A stretch of 64,000 nucleotides of DNA from Aldersonia kunmingensis. GTDB lineage: Bacteria > Actinomycetota > Actinomycetes > Mycobacteriales > Mycobacteriaceae. Below, piece after piece: positions 59,868 to 64,000 of this stretch (its first letter is position 1; every line of letters begins with the position of its first letter). The DNA is taken from contig NZ_LRRB01000001.1 of NCBI RefSeq assembly GCF_001646865.1, forward strand, positions 23,548 through 87,547, read 5' to 3'. The position numbers and the translations under genes were made by a program. Under the pieces are notes generated by a model that saw only the letters and a list, made by a program, of their open reading frames with translations, ran no database searches and was not told where the DNA came from.

Positions 59868-59883
59868 GTCCCGCCCAGCGGGA
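59868..59883. promoter_or_regulatory. Site 5 of the dyad family, upstream of the MFS transporter
   Basis: GTCC-CGCCCAGC-GGGA, preceded by GTT as at site 4. The next gene is the minus-strand transporter. Confidence 0.6.
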
Positions 59884-59991
59884 GTTGAGCCATGCGAAAG
59901 ATGTCGGCACAGCACCAAAAAGGGCTTCCGAGCTGGTAATTCGGGTGAGTAGCAGACTCGCTGTGTCGCGGCCAGTATGCGGGACGAAAAG

Positions 59992-60023
59992 ACGAGCCCC
60001 GAGGCCGTGGCCTCGGGGCTCGT
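59992..60023. terminator. Hairpin terminator downstream of the SDR gene
   Basis: A 15-bp perfect stem, ACGAGCCCCGAGGCC at 59992-60006 and its complement at 60009-60023, with a 2-base loop. It lies 77 bases past the stop of the minus-strand SDR at 60100 and probably ends the KSI/KstD-SDR transcript. Confidence 0.8.
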
Positions 60024-60099
60024 TTGGACTGTGCGCCGAAAGGCACTGGAGGCGGCCAAGTTCGGACGCCACCAGTGCCCAGTCGGGGCAGCTCAGTGC

Positions 60100-60891
60100 T
60101 TACGCGTGTGTGCCGCCGTCGATTCGGATCTCGGTACCGGTGATGAATGCGCCGTCGTCGGACACCAGCATCGCGATAACGCCGGCAACGGCCGCCGGAC
60201 TGCCCATCGGCGCGCCGCCCGACTCGAGTTCGGCCGGCAGGATGGGGGATAGCTTCGCGAACAAGGTCCAATCGGCGTCCGCGGGAACGTATCCGCCTGT
60301 GGCATCAGTGATTCCGGACTTGACGCTGCCCGGCGCGACACACACCGACCGCAGGCCCGCGCGCCCATACTCGAGTGCGAGGGCATGGGTAAAGGATTGG
60401 ATTCCGCCCTTGCTGGCGGCGTACGCGGCCATATAGGGGTGGGCGAACGACGCCGATGTCGAACTGAAGTTGACGATCGTGCTGCTCGGATTGTCGAGCA
60501 GGGCCGGGAGCGCCTCACGGACCACGAGGAAGGTGCCGGTCAGGTTTACCCCGATGATCTGATTCCACAGTTCGAGGCTGGTCTGGTCGGTATGCGAGGC
60601 ACGCAGGATTCCTGCCGCATTCACGAGCGAGTCCAGCCCGCCCAGCGCAGCGAGGGCGGATCGGACGCCCCCGACCACCGACGACTCGTCGCCGATATTC
60701 ATCTCCAGCAGCGTCAGCCGGTCTCCCGATCCCGACTCCTGCGCCTGTGCGAGGGTCTTTTCCAAGCCATCGGTGGATACATCCGCGGCAACCACGGATG
60801 CCCCCTCTGCCAACAGCCGCAATGCGGTGGATTGCCCGATTCCCGATGCCGCCCCCGTGACCAGAATCCGGCGGCCGTCCAGACGATTCAT
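60100..60891 (-). CDS. Short-chain dehydrogenase
   Basis: A 263-residue classical SDR: VTGAASGIGQSTALRLLAEG, NAAGI, the catalytic Ser in VNFSSTSASFAHPY, and Tyr-Lys in YAASKGGIQSFTHA. It lacks the extended loop of the mycofactocin group, so it probably uses free NAD(P). By position after KstD it is probably a hydroxysteroid dehydrogenase, but nothing in the sequence fixes the position oxidised. It starts 21 bases after the preceding SDR gene. Confidence 0.85.
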   Translation of the reverse strand: MNRLDGRRILVTGAASGIGQSTALRLLAEGASVVAADVSTDGLEKTLAQAQESGSGDRLTLLEMNIGDESSVVGGVRSALAALGGLDSLVNAAGILRASHTDQTSLELWNQIIGVNLTGTFLVVREALPALLDNPSSTIVNFSSTSASFAHPYMAAYAASKGGIQSFTHALALEYGRAGLRSVCVAPGSVKSGITDATGGYVPADADWTLFAKLSPILPAELESGGAPMGSPAAVAGVIAMLVSDDGAFITGTEIRIDGGTHA

Positions 60892-60912
60892 TTCCTTACC
60901 TACCTATCGAAA

Positions 60913-61713
<801 letters not shown>

Positions 61714-61971
61714 TCATCCGATCCGCCCGGGAACCGGTTCGCGGCGCAGGCCGTCGCTGCGCAGCGCACCGGATTCGGCGGCCTGCTCGATCGAGTCGCG
61801 CAGGGCCGTGCAGGTTGGTATCCAATTGCTGTGCTCACCCGCCGCGGCGCGCCGAGCGAACTCGGGGCAGGCCGATTCGGCATCGGCGAGCCACTGCACG
61901 CTCGTGTGCGTGGGGCTGTACTTCTCCACCAGCACGTGGTTTCGACACGTGTGGCACATGAGTTCCTGCAT
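61714..61971 (-). CDS. Small conserved-looking Cys protein next to KstD
   Basis: An 85-residue protein starting MQELMCHTCRNHVLVEKYSP, with a CxxC pair (residues 6 and 9) and two more Cys (in ESACPEF and WIPTCTAL). It reads like a small zinc ribbon or redox protein. Start ATG 61971 has GGGAG 8 bases upstream. It begins 10 bases after the KstD stop and is followed closely by the SDR genes. I recognise no named family; a role as partner or electron acceptor for the dehydrogenase is only a guess. Confidence 0.65.
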   Translation of the reverse strand: MQELMCHTCRNHVLVEKYSPTHTSVQWLADAESACPEFARRAAAGEHSNWIPTCTALRDSIEQAAESGALRSDGLRREPVPGRIG

Positions 61972-61981
61972 GGGGTGCTCC

Positions 61982-63646
61982 CTAGCGTGTCCCGGCGGCG
62001 TGCCGCGCGCCGATGAAGCCGAACACCATGGCCGGCCCGATCGTCGCGCCCGCGCCGGCATAGTCGTTGCCCATCACGGCGGCCGAGGTGTTGCCGGTGG
62101 CGTACAGGCCCTCGATCACGGTGCCGTCGACTCGCAGCACCTGGGCGTCTTCGTTGTAGACGAGTCCACCCTTGGTACCGAGATCTCCCGACTGCATGCG
62201 CACCGCGTAGTACGGCGCCTTGTCGAGTACGTCCATGGCGGGATCGGGCAACGTCGGGTCGCCGTAGTAGTTGTCGTAGTCGCTTTCGCCGCGTCCGAAG
62301 TCCTCGTCCTTGCCGTTGCGTGCGAACCGGTTGAACCGCTCGACGGTTTCACGCAACTGCGTGGGCGGCACGCCGATCGCGGAGGCCAATTGCTCGACGG
62401 TGTCCGCTCGGTGCATCAGCCCCGAATCGAACCACTCCTTCGGGAACTTCTGGCCGGGCATGATGCCACCGAACTGGTAGCGGTTCTTCGCTTTTCCGTC
62501 GAAGACGAACCAGATCGGGTCGTGGTTTCCGGCGATCTGCCGGTGCACGAACGTGACGTACGGTGCGGCCTCGTTGGTGAATCGCCGGGCCGTCTGGTCG
62601 ACGATGATCGAGCGGGGAATGGACCGCTCCGACACCAGGACGGACATGACTCCGTCGGGTCGCTGGAAGGCCGGCATCCACCAGGCATCGTCCATCAGAT
62701 CAAGGCCCGCACCTAGCTTTTCGCCGGCGATGATGCCGTCACCGGTGTTGTCGACCGAGCCCGCGCTGTAGTCGTCCTTCCCGCCCTCACGCAGGTACTT
62801 CTTGCGCATCTCGTCCCCGCGTTCGAAGCCGCCGCTCGCCAGCAGCACACCCTTGCGAGCCCGGATCTGCACTGTCGTGCCATTGCGCTGGGCGAGTACG
62901 CCGGTCACCGCTCCGGAATCGTCGGTGATCAGCGACTGCATCGGAGTGTTCAGCCACAGCGGAACGCCCGCCTGCTTGACGGCGAGCCGCAGCCGTCCGA
63001 TCAGCGCCTGACCCAGGGTCTCCATGTGACGGCGCATGACGATGCTCTTGAACGCCCGCCAGCCGGTGCCGATGGCGGCGCGGCGCCCGGCCCACGTGCG
63101 CATCACCATGTTCAGCCGGACGAATTCCTTTGAGGTGATGTACAGCCCGGCCGGAGTGGCCAAAGCCGCTGGGCGAAGAGCCTTTTCGTCCTCACCGAGT
63201 AGCTTCAGGTCGAACGGCAGCGGCTCGATCGTGCGTCCGGCCGCGCGGCCGCCGGGCTTTTCGGGGTGGTAGTCGGAATAGCCTGTGCACCATTGGAAGC
63301 GCATGTGCGGGCTGGTCCGCTCGAGGAATTCCATCGTCCGCGGCCCGTGGTCGATGAAGGCGTCGATGTTCACGGACGGGACGCGGTCTCCGATCACCGC
63401 GTCCAGGTAGCGGCGTACGTCCTCGCGGGTGTCTGCCAGGCCCTCCCGTTTGAGCGTCGGATTGTTCGGGATCCAGATGTTCCCGCCGGACAGCGCGGTA
63501 GTGCCGCCATAGACCGAGGCCTTCTCGATGATCAACGTGTCCAGGCCACTGTCGGCCGCCGCGAGGGCGCCGGTAAGTCCGCCGCAGCCGCTGCCGACGA
63601 CGACGAAGTCGACCACGTGATCCCAGGTTTGTGTGCTCGCAGGCAT
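61982..63646 (-). CDS. kstD: 3-ketosteroid delta1-dehydrogenase (KstD)
   Basis: A 554-residue FAD enzyme introducing the 1,2 double bond in 3-ketosteroids. FAD motif VVVGSGCGGLTGALAAADSG, SGGNIWIPNN, YDNYYGDPTLPDP, PYYAVRMQSGDLGTKGGLVY (carrying the catalytic Tyr and the backbone amide that polarises the C3 carbonyl), and YATGNTSAAVMGNDYAGAGA, continuing with TIGPAMVFGF. Length and motifs are those of KstD rather than of the shorter delta4(5alpha) enzyme at 45300. ATG 63646; the isomerase gene lies just upstream on the same strand. Confidence 0.9.
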   Translation of the reverse strand: MPASTQTWDHVVDFVVVGSGCGGLTGALAAADSGLDTLIIEKASVYGGTTALSGGNIWIPNNPTLKREGLADTREDVRRYLDAVIGDRVPSVNIDAFIDHGPRTMEFLERTSPHMRFQWCTGYSDYHPEKPGGRAAGRTIEPLPFDLKLLGEDEKALRPAALATPAGLYITSKEFVRLNMVMRTWAGRRAAIGTGWRAFKSIVMRRHMETLGQALIGRLRLAVKQAGVPLWLNTPMQSLITDDSGAVTGVLAQRNGTTVQIRARKGVLLASGGFERGDEMRKKYLREGGKDDYSAGSVDNTGDGIIAGEKLGAGLDLMDDAWWMPAFQRPDGVMSVLVSERSIPRSIIVDQTARRFTNEAAPYVTFVHRQIAGNHDPIWFVFDGKAKNRYQFGGIMPGQKFPKEWFDSGLMHRADTVEQLASAIGVPPTQLRETVERFNRFARNGKDEDFGRGESDYDNYYGDPTLPDPAMDVLDKAPYYAVRMQSGDLGTKGGLVYNEDAQVLRVDGTVIEGLYATGNTSAAVMGNDYAGAGATIGPAMVFGFIGARHAAGTR

Positions 63647-63687
63647 TGCGTCTCTTTCTGCTGGAAGTCGCTCAGGCTGTTATTCGC

Positions 63688-64000
63688 TCAGCTGAGCGCG
63701 ATGTCGTTCTGCGACCAGTAGGCACGCATGCTGGTGATTCGTGCCTGGTCGTCGAAGGTCATGACGTCGATGGGCTCGATCGTGATGGTCTGGTCACCGG
63801 TGTCGGTGCTGACCCGGAAGTGGAACGCCGCGCTGTTGCCGGCGACCCGAACGGTGAGCAGTTCGGTCTGGTTCTGCACAGCGTCGAGCTGGCTGTAGAA
63901 CTTCTCAATTGCCTCGCGACCGACCACCGGTTCGCTGCCGACCGGATCCTCGAGCGTGGCGTCCTCGGCGTAGAGCGCGGCGATATCGGCGGACGTCCCG
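63688..64000 (-). CDS. Delta5-3-ketosteroid isomerase, 5' end beyond window
   Basis: The visible C-terminal ~103 residues read YAEDATLEDPVGSEPVVGRE, then IEPIDVMTFDDQARITSMRA and YWSQNDIALS. These match bacterial ketosteroid isomerases closely: the EDPVGSEP segment carries the catalytic Asp (Asp38 in the Comamonas enzyme) and the PID segment carries the Asp corresponding to Asp99. The enzyme moves a delta5 double bond to delta4. The catalytic Tyr14 region would lie outside the window. It is 41 bases upstream of KstD on the same strand, and the substrate logic (isomerise, then dehydrogenate) fits. Confidence 0.85.
   Translation of the reverse strand, partial: GTSADIAALYAEDATLEDPVGSEPVVGREAIEKFYSQLDAVQNQTELLTVRVAGNSAAFHFRVSTDTGDQTITIEPIDVMTFDDQARITSMRAYWSQNDIALS

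Larger units (their letters stand above)
59714..60099. other. 386-base intergenic region with dyad site 5 and a terminator
   Basis: No coding sequence is supported here. It holds the dyad at 59868-59883, 155 bases upstream of the MFS start, implying a long 5' leader, and a terminator hairpin at 59992-60023 next to the end of the SDR gene. No riboswitch fold is recognised in the leader. Confidence 0.6.

Overview
The window is about 66% GC, with tightly packed genes, ATGA/GTGA start-stop overlaps, mycofactocin-type short-chain dehydrogenases, a PknK-like kinase and 3-ketosteroid catabolic enzymes. This points to a mycolic-acid actinobacterium of the Rhodococcus/Nocardia/Gordonia type (inferred from gene content; no rRNA gene is present).

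Layout. 1-4.06 kb is a graveyard: remnants of IS30 and IS110/IS116 transposases flank a glutamine amidotransferase, followed by a decayed, scrambled copy of genes that are intact at 5.7-13.8 kb. 4.1-5.5 kb is an ArsR regulator with a double SRPBCC protein. 5.7-13.8 kb is a flavin-monooxygenase locus: acyl-CoA ligase, flavin reductase, RibB-like enzyme, SnoaL protein, a large ATPase/LuxR regulator, a mycofactocin-type SDR and an HsaA-like monooxygenase. 14-15.8 kb is a TetR/acyl-CoA dehydrogenase pair with four CAGTACTG sites between them. 16.1-19.5 kb is a PknK-like Ser/Thr kinase fused to a MalT-like ATPase.

19.7-39.6 kb is the most unusual part. Two operons on the + strand flank a LuxR regulator. 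They encode small proteins resembling the phosphohistidine 'mobile' domain of PEP synthase/PPDK, three copies of a large partner domain I do not recognise (one fused to its mobile domain), an AttH/CrtC-like protein, an acyl-CoA ligase, and a PPDK-like ATP-grasp + phosphohistidine protein without the PEP/pyruvate barrel. A biotin carrier, biotin carboxylase and OadA/PycB-like carboxyltransferase follow, then DUF35 + thiolase, a frameshifted tyrosine phosphatase, SRPBCC, acyl-CoA dehydrogenase and nitronate monooxygenase. I infer an ATP-driven activation (phosphorylation) and biotin-dependent carboxylation route, probably for a ketone or enolisable substrate, ending in CoA-thioester formation and thiolysis. 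The substrate is unknown.

40-64 kb is a near-complete steroid ring-degradation set: Baeyer-Villiger monooxygenase, flavin reductase, PadR, esterase, IclR, 3-ketosteroid delta4(5alpha)-dehydrogenase-like flavoprotein, HsaC-, HsaA-, KshA- and KshB-like enzymes, a MaoC pair, SDRs, HsaF/G/E/D-like enzymes, an MFS transporter, two more SDRs, KstD, and at the right edge a partial delta5-3-ketosteroid isomerase. Together these would isomerise, 1,2-dehydrogenate and 9alpha-hydroxylate a steroid nucleus, hydroxylate and meta-cleave ring A, and convert the released dienoate to pyruvate and propionyl/acetyl-CoA.

A dyad related to TGTCCC-N5-GYGGAC occurs upstream of both PEP-type operons and upstream of the Rieske, KshB/SDR, HsaD, MFS, BVMO and flavin-reductase genes, often about 70-75 bp from the start codon. 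It suggests that the new phosphotransfer/carboxylation system and the steroid-type pathway share one regulon.
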